This document shows positions 16,825 to 26,494 of a stretch of 64,000 nucleotides of DNA, one piece after another. A program made the translations under genes and the position numbers. The stretch is from Candidatus Methylomirabilis lanthanidiphila (lineage in GTDB: Bacteria; Methylomirabilota; Methylomirabilia; Methylomirabilales; Methylomirabilaceae): contig CABIKM010000015.1 of NCBI GenBank assembly GCA_902196205.1, positions 91,387-155,386 of the forward strand, read 5' to 3'. The first letter of the stretch is position 1. Every line of letters starts with the position of its first letter. The notes beneath the pieces were generated by a model. The model was not told the DNA's origin and searched no databases. It saw nothing but the letters and a program-made list of their open reading frames with translations.

Positions 16825-17567
16825 CAGAACAGTCTCATATCGCTGATGATGCCCATCGAGAGGAGACGAATGTAGAGATCGGTCAACCCTACGGACAAGA
16901 GGCTGAGCCAGAACCAGAGATCGTGGCGCTCGTTCAGGCGGCTGACCTGACCCCAGACGGCGTGCTGAGTCGGGCAGTGCGAAAAACAGTCAAGCCGACC
17001 GCCAATGAGGTGCCGGAAGGAGTGGCAGGAGGTCAGGTAGAGACTGAGGAGGACGACATTAGCTACCATGATGAGCGAGCCCATCCCTGCGCCGAGTCGC
17101 CCCTCGAAGACCACACTGAGGGCGGCGTGATACCACAAAACGATCAGCTCAACCATGGCCAGGTAGAGAAAGTAGCGATGGAGGTTCATGAGGATCATGG
17201 GGAATCGGGATTCCCCCGTATAGCCGGCCCGCGCGTCGGCGACCGCGCAGGCCGGCGGAGCCAGCAAAAACGAACGATGAAAGGCCCTTCTGAAGTAGTA
17301 GCAGGTGGATCGAAAGCCCGCTGGAGCCCAGAGGATCAGAAAGGCCGGAGAAAGCGGCCACCATGCAGGTGTGGCGAACGCCGGATAGAAGGGTGAGAAG
17401 TAGTTCTTATACTCATAGTGGGCTCCCTGGAGGACCGCCCAGGTCGTATAGACCATGAACCCACCCAGCGCCGACACGATCAGCATCGGCTGCAGCCACC
17501 AGATCTCTCTTTCCGAGGTCGGCGCCGCGACCTGTCCCCGCTGGTTACCCAGTTGCTCTTCGATCAT
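16824..17567 (-). CDS. sdhC: Succinate dehydrogenase membrane anchor (cytochrome b-type)
   Basis: 247 residues from the ATG at 17567, with GGGAG five bases upstream. Five or six hydrophobic helices (MLIVSALGGFMVYTTW, YFLYLAMVELIVLWYHA, GSLIMVANVVLLSLYL) carry His residues spaced for haem (LHRY, WYHAAL, SCHSFRH). A single long anchor followed by sdhA-sdhB is the layout of actinobacterial-type complex II. It reduces quinone. Lead gene of the sdhCAB unit. Confidence 0.85.
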   Translation of the reverse strand: MIEEQLGNQRGQVAAPTSEREIWWLQPMLIVSALGGFMVYTTWAVLQGAHYEYKNYFSPFYPAFATPAWWPLSPAFLILWAPAGFRSTCYYFRRAFHRSFLLAPPACAVADARAGYTGESRFPMILMNLHRYFLYLAMVELIVLWYHAALSVVFEGRLGAGMGSLIMVANVVLLSLYLTSCHSFRHLIGGRLDCFSHCPTQHAVWGQVSRLNERHDLWFWLSLLSVGLTDLYIRLLSMGIISDMRLF

Positions 17568-17608
17568 AAATCTCCCGGGAGTCAATAGCGCAGGATTGAT
17601 CGAACAGG

Positions 17609-17881
17609 CTACTTTTTCTTGACGGGCCGGCCTTTGGCCTTCATCTGCTGCTCCATCTGTTCCATCTTCGCCTTCATCTCATCGAGTTCCTTCTTCATCG
17701 CCTCGTTCTCGCCCTTCAGTGCGACCGTCTCAGCCTTCAGATCGGTGTTCTCCTTCTGAAGGGTTGCCGCTTGCGCTTTTAATTGTTCATTTTCCTTCTT
17801 CATCTCCTGACCGCAGCCGGCAACCAACAGCCCTACGGCCAGCACCAGGGAACCCAGGTATTTGCTTCTCAGTGACATCAT
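17609..17881 (-). CDS. Coiled-coil lipoprotein, Lpp-like
   Basis: 90 residues: signal peptide and lipobox LLVAGC, then an uninterrupted heptad coiled coil (MKKENEQLKAQAATLQKEN and so on to about residue 80) and a basic tail KGRPVKKK. The plan, a lipidated short helix with a C-terminal Lys, is that of Braun-type murein lipoproteins, although the sequence is not recognisably Lpp. A role tethering the outer membrane to peptidoglycan is possible. Good Shine-Dalgarno (GGAGGA) before the start. Confidence 0.75.
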   Translation of the reverse strand: MMSLRSKYLGSLVLAVGLLVAGCGQEMKKENEQLKAQAATLQKENTDLKAETVALKGENEAMKKELDEMKAKMEQMEQQMKAKGRPVKKK

Positions 17882-17951
17882 GGTCTGTCCTCCTCCTGTT
17901 CAAGGTTTGCAGTGTACCGTCTACAGTTCAGACAACTACTCAGGTGTCTAG

Positions 17952-18083
17952 CCTATAGGCTGAAGGCTGTTAGTCGTTGCGCACGGACCGAATCAAGGCG
18001 CACTTCGTCGGCGAGTTCACACGCTCTGAGCTAGGTATAGTCTCGCATGGCGCGTTCCTATAGTCTAACAGCCTTCGGTCTAT
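17952..18083. repeat. Inverted repeat between mdh and lipoprotein genes
   Basis: The arm at 17952-17973 (CCTATAGGCTGAAGGCTGTTAG) is matched by its reverse complement at about 18065-18083 with three mismatches, around 90 bases apart. No T-tract follows, so a plain terminator is unlikely. It may be a dispersed repeat. Confidence 0.55.
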
Positions 18084-18102
18084 CCACCTTGTAGTTACCA
18101 GC

Positions 18103-19032
18103 TCAGAGTTTCAGGATATCGACCAGCTCTTTCACCCCAGCCGCCGACCGGTTGAGAGCCGCCGTCTCATCAGGAGTCAGCCGGATTTCGATGATCTGCT
18201 CGACACCGGCAGCGCCCAGCTTGACCGGGACACCGACACACAACCCTTGTATTCCATACTCGCCGTCCAGATAGACGCAGCAGGGCAGGATCTTCTGCTT
18301 GTCCTTCAGGATCGCCTCTACCATCTCTACGACTGAGGCGCCAGGCGCGTAATACGCGCTTCCCGTTCCCAGCAGCGCCAGGATCTCTCCCCCGCCCCCG
18401 GCCGTCCGCTTGACCAGCGCCTCAACCCGCTCGGGCGGCAGCAGTTCGGTAATCGGAATCCCGGCCACCGTGGACAACCGCGGTAACGGCACCATCGCAT
18501 CGCCATGGCCGCCGAGTACGCAGGCGTGAACGTTCTCGATGGAGACCCGAAGTTCTTGCGCAATAAAGGTCCGAAATCGCGCCGCATCCAGGACGCCCGC
18601 CATGCCGATGACCCGCTCCCGAGAGAAGCCGCTTCGCTTGAGCGCCAGTTGGGTCATCGCGTCAAGCGGGTTGCTGACAATGATCAGGATACAGTTCGGC
18701 GAGTGGGCCGTAATCTGGCCGATCACCTCGCCCACGATCCGCGCGTTCGTATGCAGCAGATCATCCCGGCTCATCCCCGGCTTTCTGGCGATGCCGGCCG
18801 TCACGACCACGATGTCAGAGTCGGCGGTATCCCGATAGTCCTTCGTGCCGATGATCCGGCTGTCGGATCCCAGAACCGGACCTGTCTCGAGCAGGTCCAG
18901 CGCCCGTCCGTGCTGGACGCTCTCCAGGATATCGACCAGCACCACGTCGGCCAGCTCTTTCGCGACGAGATACTGGCCGACGGTGGCGCCGACGTTGCCC
19001 GCACCCCCAACCACCGTCACCTTTGGTCGCAT
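18103..19032 (-). CDS. mdh: Malate dehydrogenase (LDH-like type)
   Basis: 309 residues. NAD-binding [35 protein letters not shown] with the substrate Arg; [12 protein letters not shown]; catalytic His in [13 protein letters not shown]. The ATG at 19032 has GGAGG upstream. It interconverts malate and oxaloacetate. icd lies 32 bases upstream on the same strand and the sdh genes follow, so these make a TCA gene cluster. Confidence 0.94.
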   Translation of the reverse strand: MRPKVTVVGGAGNVGATVGQYLVAKELADVVLVDILESVQHGRALDLLETGPVLGSDSRIIGTKDYRDTADSDIVVVTAGIARKPGMSRDDLLHTNARIVGEVIGQITAHSPNCILIIVSNPLDAMTQLALKRSGFSRERVIGMAGVLDAARFRTFIAQELRVSIENVHACVLGGHGDAMVPLPRLSTVAGIPITELLPPERVEALVKRTAGGGGEILALLGTGSAYYAPGASVVEMVEAILKDKQKILPCCVYLDGEYGIQGLCVGVPVKLGAAGVEQIIEIRLTPDETAALNRSAAGVKELVDILKL

Positions 19033-19064
19033 CGATGTCCTCCGACGTTCACGGCTCCACCCGC

Positions 19065-20480
19065 CTAGCCCATATTCCCGATGACCGCTGTGGCGAATTC
19101 GGAGCACTTCAGTTCCTTGACGTCGGTCGTCCCCTCGGTGCGCAGCAGCCTGGCAAAGTCATAGGTGACCTGCCTCCGGGCAATGGCCTCTTCCAACCCA
19201 CGCACCACCAGGTCCGCCGCCTCGTTCCAGCCGAGGTGTCGCAGCATCATCTCGCCGGACAGGATTACCGAGCCGGGATTGACCTTATCCATGTCGGCGT
19301 ATTTCGGCGCCGTCCCATGCGTCGCCTCAAAGATCGCGTGACCGGTGCGATAGTTGATATTCCCTCCTGGCGCAATTCCGATCCCGCCAATCTGGGCGGC
19401 AAGCGCATCCGACAGATAGTCGCCATTCAGATTCAGTGTGGCGATCACGTCGAACTCATCGGCCCGCGTCAGGGTCTGCTGCAGCGTGATGTCGGCGATC
19501 GAGTCTTTGATCAACAGCTTGCGCTTCCACCGTCCATCGCCGTGCGTGGGCCACAGCGCAAGGGCCGCCTCGACCTCCTCACGAACCTTCGCCTGCCGAT
19601 CCGGGGTCATATCTTTATAGCCAGGATCGATGAACAGGGCATTCTCCTTAACGGTAAGGTTCGGATTCTTTTCCTTATTGTCAAGGATCCAGCTCTCTCG
19701 GAGGCTGACCGTCTCATTACGGTACCTATCGGCCGCCAGCGCATATCCCCAGTCCCGGAACGCGCCTTCTGTAAACTTCATGATGTTGCCCTTATGGACC
19801 ATCGTCACCGACCTGCGCTGATGTCGAAGGGCGTACTGGATCGAGGCGTCGATCAGTCGCTCGCTCCCGTCCCGACTGACCGGTTTAATCCCGATCGCCG
19901 AACTCTCTGGGAAGCGGATCTTCTTGACCCCCATCTCGTCCTGCAGAAAGCGGATGACCTTATCGGCCTCCGGCGATTGCGCCTCCCACTCGATCCCCGC
20001 ATAGATGTCTTCGGTATTCTCTCGGAAGATGACCATGTCCACCTGTTCAGGGCGCTTCACAGGACTCGGGACACCGCGAATGTACCGAACCGGCCTGAGA
20101 CAGACATAGAGGTCCAGGAGTTGGCGAAGCGCCACGTTCAGGCTGCGGATGCCGCCGCCTACGGGCGTCGTGAGCGGTCCCTTGATCCCGACGACATAGG
20201 TGCGAAAGGCCTGAACCGTCTCCTCCGGCAACCAGGTCTTGAGCGTATTGAACGCCTTCTCGCCCGCATAGACCTCGCACCAAACGATGCGGCGCTGCCC
20301 GCCATAGGCGCGTTGTACCGCCGCATCGAATACGCGGACCGAGGCGCGCCAGATGTCTCGCCCGGTCCCGTCGCCCTCAATGAAGGGGATGATCGGATCG
20401 TCCGGGACGATCAACCGACCTTCCTGCACCGTAATCGCGCGACCCTCTTTCTGTAGCCGAAATCCTTCAACCTGCTCCAT
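19065..20480 (-). CDS. icd: Isocitrate dehydrogenase (NADP type)
   Basis: 471 residues, near the length of the cyanobacterial/Thermus-like prokaryotic Icd and longer than the 416-residue E. coli form. Motifs: [32 protein letters not shown] (with the Ser that in E. coli is phosphorylated), [29 protein letters not shown] and [11 protein letters not shown]. It oxidises isocitrate to 2-oxoglutarate. First gene of the minus-strand TCA cluster; the 210 bases before it hold no gene. Confidence 0.93.
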   Translation of the reverse strand: MEQVEGFRLQKEGRAITVQEGRLIVPDDPIIPFIEGDGTGRDIWRASVRVFDAAVQRAYGGQRRIVWCEVYAGEKAFNTLKTWLPEETVQAFRTYVVGIKGPLTTPVGGGIRSLNVALRQLLDLYVCLRPVRYIRGVPSPVKRPEQVDMVIFRENTEDIYAGIEWEAQSPEADKVIRFLQDEMGVKKIRFPESSAIGIKPVSRDGSERLIDASIQYALRHQRRSVTMVHKGNIMKFTEGAFRDWGYALAADRYRNETVSLRESWILDNKEKNPNLTVKENALFIDPGYKDMTPDRQAKVREEVEAALALWPTHGDGRWKRKLLIKDSIADITLQQTLTRADEFDVIATLNLNGDYLSDALAAQIGGIGIAPGGNINYRTGHAIFEATHGTAPKYADMDKVNPGSVILSGEMMLRHLGWNEAADLVVRGLEEAIARRQVTYDFARLLRTEGTTDVKELKCSEFATAVIGNMG

Positions 20481-20690
20481 TATCTACTTCTCCCTGACCA
20501 GTATCCTTTCCGTACATCAACCTCGCCGGCAGGTAAGTACAACAGGCTACGCCACCAGCCAATGTTGCGAAAAGATTATGCATAAGGACCGCATGAAGAG
20601 AGAACTCACGAGGATCTTCCAGCTCGTAACAGGCGCACGCTACCATGAACCCCGGAGGGGTGTCAAGCCATAGCGCTCGACGCCAAAGTC

Positions 20691-21263
20691 TCATCTCTTG
20701 TCAGCGAGCAACGCGGTGTACGTTGCAAGGTCAGCGGCAGAGAAGCAGACAAAGATCACTTCTTGCGCCGCCTGTTCTCTCGCCACACGCTCGCGCACCG
20801 TATCTACCGCAACCTGCGCGGCCAATTCCCTCGGGTATCCATAGGCGCCGGTACTGATACACGGAAAGGCCACACTGGTCAGCCCGGCATCGGCGGCGAG
20901 TTGTAACGATGTGGCATAGCAGGAGGCAAGCACCTGTTGCTCACTGTGGGAGCCCCCTCGCCATATCGGGCCCACGGTATGGATGACATACCTCGCAGGC
21001 AGCCGATAGCCCTTCGTCATCTTGGCATCGCCGGGAAGACAGCCGCCCAGCGCACGACACTCGTCCAGCAATCCAGGTCCTGCCGCTCGATGAATCGCGC
21101 CATCTACTCCACCCCCGCCCAACAACGACGAGTTTGCGGCATTCACGATCGCATCGACAGCCAGTGTTGTAATATCAGCCTGCACGGCTCTGAGAATCGC
21201 CACCTTGACCTCCGTTGCTGAAAGGGACCCTAACGAAGCAACCAAATGGTAATTCCCTGACAT
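20691..21263 (-). CDS. Macro-domain protein (ADP-ribose / O-acetyl-ADP-ribose hydrolase type)
   Basis: 190 residues from the ATG at 21263. [27 protein letters not shown] is split here as [12 protein letters not shown] and [10 protein letters not shown], the YmdB-like ADP-ribose-binding signature; [22 protein letters not shown] and [15 protein letters not shown] complete the fold. It likely removes ADP-ribose or O-acetyl from ADP-ribose derivatives. The open frame upstream of 21263 runs into the promoter region of the divergent VapBC pair and is not used. It is divergent from vapBC with about 150 bases between. Confidence 0.88.
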   Translation of the reverse strand: MSGNYHLVASLGSLSATEVKVAILRAVQADITTLAVDAIVNAANSSLLGGGGVDGAIHRAAGPGLLDECRALGGCLPGDAKMTKGYRLPARYVIHTVGPIWRGGSHSEQQVLASCYATSLQLAADAGLTSVAFPCISTGAYGYPRELAAQVAVDTVRERVAREQAAQEVIFVCFSAADLATYTALLADKR

Positions 21264-21362
21264 GGGGGCGTCAAGGGGAAAGGAGGAAAGAGGTTGGTTG
21301 ATACGCCACTCCTCCGATCGAGCCTGGAAGGCTGTAATCGTCAGCCTACCAGGGCAATGGCA

Positions 21363-21396
21363 TTGACGGTTGGCATGTGGCAGCATATAATGCCAA
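21363..21396 (+). promoter_or_regulatory. Promoter and operator of VapBC pair
   Basis: TTGACG at 21363-21368 and TATAAT at 21386-21391 with a 17-base spacer. TTGGCAT (21370-21376) and ATGCCAA (21390-21396) are a perfect 7-base inverted repeat that overlaps the spacer and -10, a likely site for the antitoxin-toxin complex. Confidence 0.75.
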
Positions 21397-21414
21397 TCAA
21401 GAGGAGGGTTGGCC

Positions 21415-21678
21415 ATGGAAACAACCTTGGATCGATTCGGTCGGGTGGTGATCCCAAAAGAAATTCGCGACATTCTCGGTCTGAAACCGGGGGAACTGTT
21501 AAAGGTGGAGCAATCGGATGACGAGGTTATTTTGAAGCCGTTGCGGGAAGAACCCCCGATCAAGGTGAAGGATGGCGTACTGGTCTATGCAGGCACAGCA
21601 ACAGGCAATCTGATGGAGGCTGTGAGGACTCATCGCGAAGAACGCCTCAAGAGGGTATCTTCGCCGAGGAGATCATGA
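21415..21678 (+). CDS. vapB: AbrB/SpoVT-type antitoxin (VapB)
   Basis: 87 residues. [32 protein letters not shown] is split by sight into the swapped-hairpin AbrB DNA-binding domain ([19 protein letters not shown]). The C-terminal half binds the toxin. Shine-Dalgarno GAGGAGGG at 21400-21408. Its stop overlaps the toxin start (ATGA at 21675-21678). It would bind the inverted repeat in its own promoter. Confidence 0.88.
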   Translation: METTLDRFGRVVIPKEIRDILGLKPGELLKVEQSDDEVILKPLREEPPIKVKDGVLVYAGTATGNLMEAVRTHREERLKRVSSPRRS

Positions 21679-22109
21679 AAATCCTTTTTGACACCTCTGT
21701 CCTCGTGGCTGCGATTGTGGAACCGCACCCTTTACATACTCCCGCTTTCCGATGGCTCAAGCGGGCAAGGGCGAAAGAGTTCGACATGCTGATCGCCGGT
21801 CATACTCTGGCTGAACTGTACGCGGTACTGACCACGTTGCCCATACGCCCGAAAATTACGCCCGGGATAGCCGGGCATCTGATCCGCAGTAATGTGGAAG
21901 CCCTGGCAAAGATAGTTTCCCTCTCACCCTCGGAGTACAGTGCTGTCGTCAAGCAGATGGCTGATCTGGGACTATCCGGAGGGGTGATCTATGATGCTAT
22001 TATCGTGAAGGCCGCGAATAAGTCAGGGGTTGACCATGTGTTGACATTGAATATTGACGACTTCACACGAGTATGGCCAGAGGGCGCAGATCGTCTCATC
22101 GCGCCATAA
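21675..22109 (+). CDS. vapC: PIN-domain toxin (VapC)
   Basis: 144 residues with the PIN acidic residues in place: ILFDTSVLVAA (Asp6), HTLAELYAVLT (Glu), IYDAIIVKAA (Asp) and LNIDDFTRVWP. Full length and coupled to vapB, so this pair looks intact. VapC toxins are RNases acting mostly on tRNA or rRNA. Confidence 0.88.
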   Translation: MKILFDTSVLVAAIVEPHPLHTPAFRWLKRARAKEFDMLIAGHTLAELYAVLTTLPIRPKITPGIAGHLIRSNVEALAKIVSLSPSEYSAVVKQMADLGLSGGVIYDAIIVKAANKSGVDHVLTLNIDDFTRVWPEGADRLIAP

Positions 22110-22151
22110 AACACCGGTGACGACCGCAACCTCCCCTGGCAGGCTGGACAT

Positions 22152-23696
22152 CTAAGACCCTTGAAAGAGTTTGTCAAGGAACTCCCGCGCGACGACTGCA
22201 ACATCGCGGTGATTGACATCCACATCGTAGTTCATCTGTCGCATCGCCCCCTCTGAAATCCGTCCGGCCAGTCGCTCGATCGCCGTCTGAAGTTCCGGAT
22301 GCGCTGCCAGCGTCTCTGTTCGCACGACGGGGATGGCGTGGTAGGGTGGGAAATAGCGCCGGTCATCTTCGAGCATGAACAGATCGAGTCCCTTGATCAG
22401 CCCGCTGGTCGCCTCTCCGGCAATCAGATCGACCGAGCCGCCCGCAAGCGCCCGGTAGCTCAGCGTCAGATCCATCACATGCGGCGTCTCGGCAAATCGC
22501 AGGCCGTAGGTCTGCACCAAGCCTTTGTAGCCATCCTCCCGTTCCAGGAATTCGTATCCGAAGGCAGCCTTCCAGCTTGGCGTATGCGGCGCCGCATCGC
22601 TGATCGTGTTGAGGTTGAGTCGACGCGCCTCGGCGACCCGAATGAGGATGGCAAAGGTATTGTTGAAGCCGAGGGGCGGCAGCACCGTCCGGCCGGTTGC
22701 CGCATACGCTGCGGTGACGCGCGCGAGCACATCCGCGTGATCCCGCGAGACCGGCTGATGGAAGATTGCGGTCAGGGCCGTTCCCGTATACTCGACGTAG
22801 GCATCGATGGCGCCGGAGCGAAGCGCCTGATCGCTGATGAACGTGCCGCCGAGATTGAGGCGGCGCTCGACCCTGAGATCGGTCGTCCGCTCGATCGTCT
22901 GGGCCAGCAACTCGCCGAGGATGACCTGCTCAGAAAAATTCTTCGACCCGATAATGACCCGAGCGCCCCAACGCCCCGAGACCACGAAGCTGCCCATGAC
23001 GATCAGGGTCAGCGCAACGCCGACGGCCGTCAGCGCGCGGGCGGTTACGCGACCCGATCGGGCGGCCCCCGGCATCATGGCGCGCTCCAGCCATCCGAGT
23101 GACGCGTCCACCGTAAGGGCGAGGAGGGCGGCCGGCACCGCGCCCGCCAGGATCAGGGTCGGCTCGGTCATAGAGAGGCCCCGGAAGATATAGTCGCCGA
23201 GCCCTCCCGCCCCAATGGCGGCGGCAATCGTGGCCGCCCCCACGCCGACGACCGCCGCCACCCGCACTCCCGCCACCATCGTCGGCATCGCCAGCGGCAG
23301 TTCGACCTGCAGCAGCAACTGTCGCGGCGTCATCCCCAGGGCCACCCCCGCATCCCGCGCGGCCCGGTCGATCCCCTGGATGCCGGCGACCGTGTTGCGC
23401 ATGACCGGCAGCAGCGCATAGAGGATGAGCACGAGCAGCGCGCTTCGGGCGCCGATCCCTCCAATCAGCGGCAGCGCCACCAGGAACCCGAACATGGCGA
23501 GGCTGGGCACCGTCTGGGCGATATTGGCGAAGGTCAACAGCACCGCACCCAGCCGAGGGCGCCGTGTCGCCACGATCCCGAGCGGCACCGCGATGGCGAT
23601 CGCCGCGGCGGTCGCGACCAGCGTGAGCAGGAGATGCTGGGCGATCGCGCCCAGCATGTCGGCACGATGGGCGATCCAGAAGCTAAGCAGATTCAC
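22152..23696 (-). CDS. ABC transporter permease fused to substrate-binding domain (OpuF/EgtU type)
   Basis: 514 residues from the GTG at 23696, which overlaps the ATPase gene by 14 bases; the longer open frame upstream is not similar. Residues 1-210 are a permease with EAA-like loop (GMTPRQLLLQVELPLAMPTMVAG). A linker follows, then a type F periplasmic binding domain from about 235: VIIGSKNFSEQVILGELLAQ, SGAIDAYVEYTGTALTA, LEDDRRYFPPYHAIPVVR. Such fusions are annotated as glycine betaine/choline importers, but EgtU, an ergothioneine importer, has the same plan. Next to an EgtD homologue the second reading deserves weight. The binding-site residues cannot be told apart by eye. Confidence 0.85.
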   Translation of the reverse strand: MNLLSFWIAHRADMLGAIAQHLLLTLVATAAAIAIAVPLGIVATRRPRLGAVLLTFANIAQTVPSLAMFGFLVALPLIGGIGARSALLVLILYALLPVMRNTVAGIQGIDRAARDAGVALGMTPRQLLLQVELPLAMPTMVAGVRVAAVVGVGAATIAAAIGAGGLGDYIFRGLSMTEPTLILAGAVPAALLALTVDASLGWLERAMMPGAARSGRVTARALTAVGVALTLIVMGSFVVSGRWGARVIIGSKNFSEQVILGELLAQTIERTTDLRVERRLNLGGTFISDQALRSGAIDAYVEYTGTALTAIFHQPVSRDHADVLARVTAAYAATGRTVLPPLGFNNTFAILIRVAEARRLNLNTISDAAPHTPSWKAAFGYEFLEREDGYKGLVQTYGLRFAETPHVMDLTLSYRALAGGSVDLIAGEATSGLIKGLDLFMLEDDRRYFPPYHAIPVVRTETLAAHPELQTAIERLAGRISEGAMRQMNYDVDVNHRDVAVVAREFLDKLFQGS

Positions 23697-24450
23697 GGGC
23701 GATGACCGGCACCGACGGCATAGCGTCAAGGAACATGCGGACCCTTGGGTCGCGCGTGCGGGCGACCGTGTCCGGCGTGTCGAGGGCCACGAGACGTCCC
23801 TGATCGAGGACACCAAGTCGGGTGGCGAGCGCAAAGGCTTCACCCATGTCGTGCGATACCATGACGACGGTTTTACGGAGCTGTTCCTGAATGCAGCGGA
23901 ACTCGCGGTGCAGTTCGGCTCGCGTGAGCGGATCGAGTGCGCCGAACGGCTCATCCATCAGGATCACGGGGGGGTCGGCGGCCAGTGCCCTCGCGAACCC
24001 CACTCGTTGACGTTGGCCGCCTGAGAGCTGGTGGGGAAACCGCCCTTCAAAGGTGGCTGGGTCAAGCCCGACAAGCTCCAGCAACTCCCGACATCGCGCA
24101 TGGATACGAGCCTCCGGCCACCCTTCCAGGCGGGGGACGACGGCGATGTTGCGGCCGATGGTCATATGCGGGAACAGGCCCACCTCCTGCAAGACATAGC
24201 CGGTTCGGCGGCGCAAGGCGATCGGATCCCACTCGGGCGTCGCCCGGCCCTCGACGCGGACGATACCAGCGCTCGGCACGAGGAGGCGGTTGATCAGCCG
24301 CAGGATGGTCGTCTTGCCGACGCCGCTGCGCCCTACAAGGACGAGCACCGTGCCGCGCTCGACGATGAAGCTGACATCGTCAAGAATCACCGCGCCGCCA
24401 GGGACCTGGTAATCTACGTGCTCGAACTCAATCGTAGCCAGGTCATTCAT
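23683..24450 (-). CDS. ABC transporter ATPase (OpuA/EgtV type)
   Basis: 255 residues. Walker A VGRSGVGKTT, Q-loop VLQEVGLFPHMT, signature HQLSGGQRQRVGFARAL, Walker B VILMDEPFGALD, switch VSHDMGEAFALA. Typical of quaternary-amine importers, but without the C-terminal CBS domains of OpuAA/ProV. That is also true of EgtV-type ATPases. It is the first gene of the transporter pair and ends 14 bases inside the permease-binding fusion. Confidence 0.88.
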   Translation of the reverse strand: MNDLATIEFEHVDYQVPGGAVILDDVSFIVERGTVLVLVGRSGVGKTTILRLINRLLVPSAGIVRVEGRATPEWDPIALRRRTGYVLQEVGLFPHMTIGRNIAVVPRLEGWPEARIHARCRELLELVGLDPATFEGRFPHQLSGGQRQRVGFARALAADPPVILMDEPFGALDPLTRAELHREFRCIQEQLRKTVVMVSHDMGEAFALATRLGVLDQGRLVALDTPDTVARTRDPRVRMFLDAMPSVPVIARESA

Positions 24451-24492
24451 GGCTGAAGGAAAAGGCTGTTGAGATCATCGCAGGCGGGATGA

Positions 24493-25464
24493 TCAGGAGG
24501 CCAGGAATAGGCAAAATTGATCCTGAGGATCGCTGAAGCAGCCAAGCACCTGAAACCCATGGTCGGCGAGTAACGATTGCATCTGCTCCCGGGAGTATTT
24601 GTGACAATTTTCGGTGTGGATGGTCTCACCCTGACGAAGTTCGATATCGAGATCAAGATCAGCGATCCGTACGCGCTGGTGGCGCAGACTGACCAGGTGC
24701 ATCTCGATCCGACCGCCCTCCTGATTCCACACCGCCCGATGCCGGAATGCCGCCGGATCGAAATTCGCGGATAACTCCCGGTTGAGCCGCACCAGAATGT
24801 TAAGATTAAAATTCGCGGTGATGCCCTGGGCATCATCATAGGCGGCTTCGAGGACAGCAGGGTCTTTAATCAGGTCAACGCCGAGCAAGAGCCGGTCGGT
24901 CGGGTGCAGATGGCGGCGGAGCATCGTGAAAAACCCGGCGATCTCTTTTGCCGTGAAGTTGCCGATGGTGGAACCAAGAAACGCGACCAGCCGAGGTCCA
25001 CTGGCCCCACTTGCCAGGTACCGCAGCCCATCCCCGAATTCGGCCACGACCCCCACAACCTGCAGGCACGGGTAGTCATGCAAAAGCTGTCGAGTTCCAT
25101 TCTCCAATCCTGTCGGTGAGATATCAACGGCATAGTAGGTCAGCGCCCGCTGGCGAGTCAGGCACGAGTCGATCAGATATCGGATCTTCGTGGAGCTGCC
25201 GCTGCCAAGCTCCACCAGCGCGAGGTCCGAGGGGCAGCGCTCGATGATGGACGCGGCGTGACTCTTCAGAATCGCGGTCTCGGTCCGTGTCAGGTAATAC
25301 TCCGGCAACTCGCTGATCTGCTCGAAGAGCGCGTTGCCTTCACGATTGTAGAAGTATTTGCACGGAAGCCACTTCCCGGACGCGGTCAGTCCCTGCCGGA
25401 CATCCTCGGCCAGCGTGTTCTCCGCATTTCTCAACGCAATATAGCTATATCGTTCATTTTCCAT
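24493..25464 (-). CDS. egtD: L-histidine N-alpha-methyltransferase, EgtD-like
   Basis: 323 residues. Family features: KYFYNREGNALFEQISELPEYYLTRTE near the N-terminus, split by sight as KYFYNREGNALFEQI and PEYYLTRTE; SAM site VELGSGSSTKIRYLID; VAFLGSTIGNF; and the C-terminal ENCHKYSREQMQSLL. EgtD trimethylates histidine to hercynine, the first step to ergothioneine. No egtB, egtC or egtE lies in the window. It is 42 bases upstream of the ABC transporter genes on the same strand, so methylase and importer look like one transcription unit. The product could be hercynine itself, or the rest of the pathway may be elsewhere. Confidence 0.87.
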   Translation of the reverse strand: MENERYSYIALRNAENTLAEDVRQGLTASGKWLPCKYFYNREGNALFEQISELPEYYLTRTETAILKSHAASIIERCPSDLALVELGSGSSTKIRYLIDSCLTRQRALTYYAVDISPTGLENGTRQLLHDYPCLQVVGVVAEFGDGLRYLASGASGPRLVAFLGSTIGNFTAKEIAGFFTMLRRHLHPTDRLLLGVDLIKDPAVLEAAYDDAQGITANFNLNILVRLNRELSANFDPAAFRHRAVWNQEGGRIEMHLVSLRHQRVRIADLDLDIELRQGETIHTENCHKYSREQMQSLLADHGFQVLGCFSDPQDQFCLFLAS

Positions 25465-25678
25465 GGCGTTATCTCAGTCTGCTGTTCGGGTGATACCGTT
25501 CTTTGATCCCCCTGTCAAGGGGAAAGAAAGAAATGATGGCTATGGCGATTACGCCACTTTTATGCTACAACTACGGCACGTCATGCCGTACGGTTACCGT
25601 CGACGATGGCACACCTCAACGGCTGAGGGTGGTCATCGTCTGTTTCCTGGTAATTCTGCTCAATGGAGGGCGTGTCTC

Positions 25679-26185
25679 ATGTCAACAGCCCGCACTATCC
25701 GTATTCGGCGGCTCGTCTCTACCCGCCGCCGTCTAACCAACCGACACGCGTTGTGGGTGATCGGCCTGCTCCTGACAACCGCCGTCGGTTGTGCGCCGAT
25801 GCAGTCGTCCTCCCCATTCGATGGCGAGCCGCTCGGTCGTCCAGGCGCAATGGAGCAGCTCCCTCTTATTACTCTAATCTTATGGCATGCCCGAGATCTC
25901 TCGCTCACTCCTGCCCAGATTGAGACACTGAACCGCCTTCGCGGCGACCACCAGCGGCAAACTGAGGCACACACCGCGGAGCTCCAGCGGACAGAACAGG
26001 AACTCCAGCAGTTGTTCGGCAAAGAGCCGCTCGATCTGGCGCAAGTAGATGCAAGAATGCGAAAGATAGACGCGCTTCGGACTGACCTCCGGATGAGTCG
26101 AATCAGGACCATCGAGCAGGGAAAGGCAACACTGACACCGGAGCAGTGGCAAGAGCTGCAGCCTGTGCTTCGCGGCGGTCTGTAG
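25679..26185 (+). CDS. Lipoprotein with Spy/CpxP-like LTxxQ helices
   Basis: 168 residues from the ATG at 25679, with GGAGGG at 25665-25670. After a basic N-terminus there is a signal segment with lipobox TTAVGC. The mature part is helical: LSLTPAQIETLNRLRGDHQRQ, read as LSLTPAQIETL, and ATLTPEQWQEL near the end. These are the LTxxQ motifs of Spy/CpxP/ZraP periplasmic proteins that bind unfolded proteins or metals. It may be an envelope-stress protein. The upstream region is shared with the divergent egtD. Confidence 0.7.
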   Translation: MSTARTIRIRRLVSTRRRLTNRHALWVIGLLLTTAVGCAPMQSSSPFDGEPLGRPGAMEQLPLITLILWHARDLSLTPAQIETLNRLRGDHQRQTEAHTAELQRTEQELQQLFGKEPLDLAQVDARMRKIDALRTDLRMSRIRTIEQGKATLTPEQWQELQPVLRGGL

Positions 26186-26209
26186 CATCTCTGTCAGGGA
26201 AGGGGAGAT

Positions 26210-26479
26210 ATGGCGAAGCGCACAAAGGTCCAACTTGGCGTTGCGACAGTTGACGGAGTCGATCTCGATTTCCGGACGCTGCACGAGGAGTGGAATGAGT
26301 ACGAGACCGAGGACGGGAGCCGGATCCGTGTGAAGTTAGTAGTCACTGAAATCGTCCGTACTGATCAGTACGACCTCCAGACAGATCAGCCGGTTTATGT
26401 TGTCCGGTCCGGAAATATTGTGGTCACCAAAGCGCCGGACGAATTGAAAGAGAAGCTGCGCGACCGACAATCCCGGTAA
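26210..26479 (+). CDS. Conserved small hypothetical protein
   Basis: 89 residues with a good ribosome site (GGGGAG) before the ATG. Mostly beta with charged turns (LGVATVDGVDLDFRTL, IRVKLVVTEIVRTDQYD, YVVRSGNIVVTKAP). No signal peptide, cysteines or known motif. It lies 24 bases after the LTxxQ lipoprotein gene and 15 bases before the tRNA gene. I cannot assign a function. Confidence 0.55.
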   Translation: MAKRTKVQLGVATVDGVDLDFRTLHEEWNEYETEDGSRIRVKLVVTEIVRTDQYDLQTDQPVYVVRSGNIVVTKAPDELKEKLRDRQSR

Positions 26480-26494
26480 GCGCGCAGCCATCCT

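Noticed and set aside
15601..16875. 424-codon open frame on the plus strand
   Set aside because: It is antisense to sdhA. The sdhA frame has clear FAD and active-site motifs, and the plus-strand product is His/Arg/Pro-rich without any domain.
17952..18083. Rho-independent terminator for mdh
   Set aside because: The arms are about 90 bases apart and no T-tract follows; it is listed as a repeat instead.
19023..20456. 477-codon open frame on the plus strand
   Set aside because: Antisense to icd, whose motifs are unambiguous; long antisense frames are expected at this base composition.
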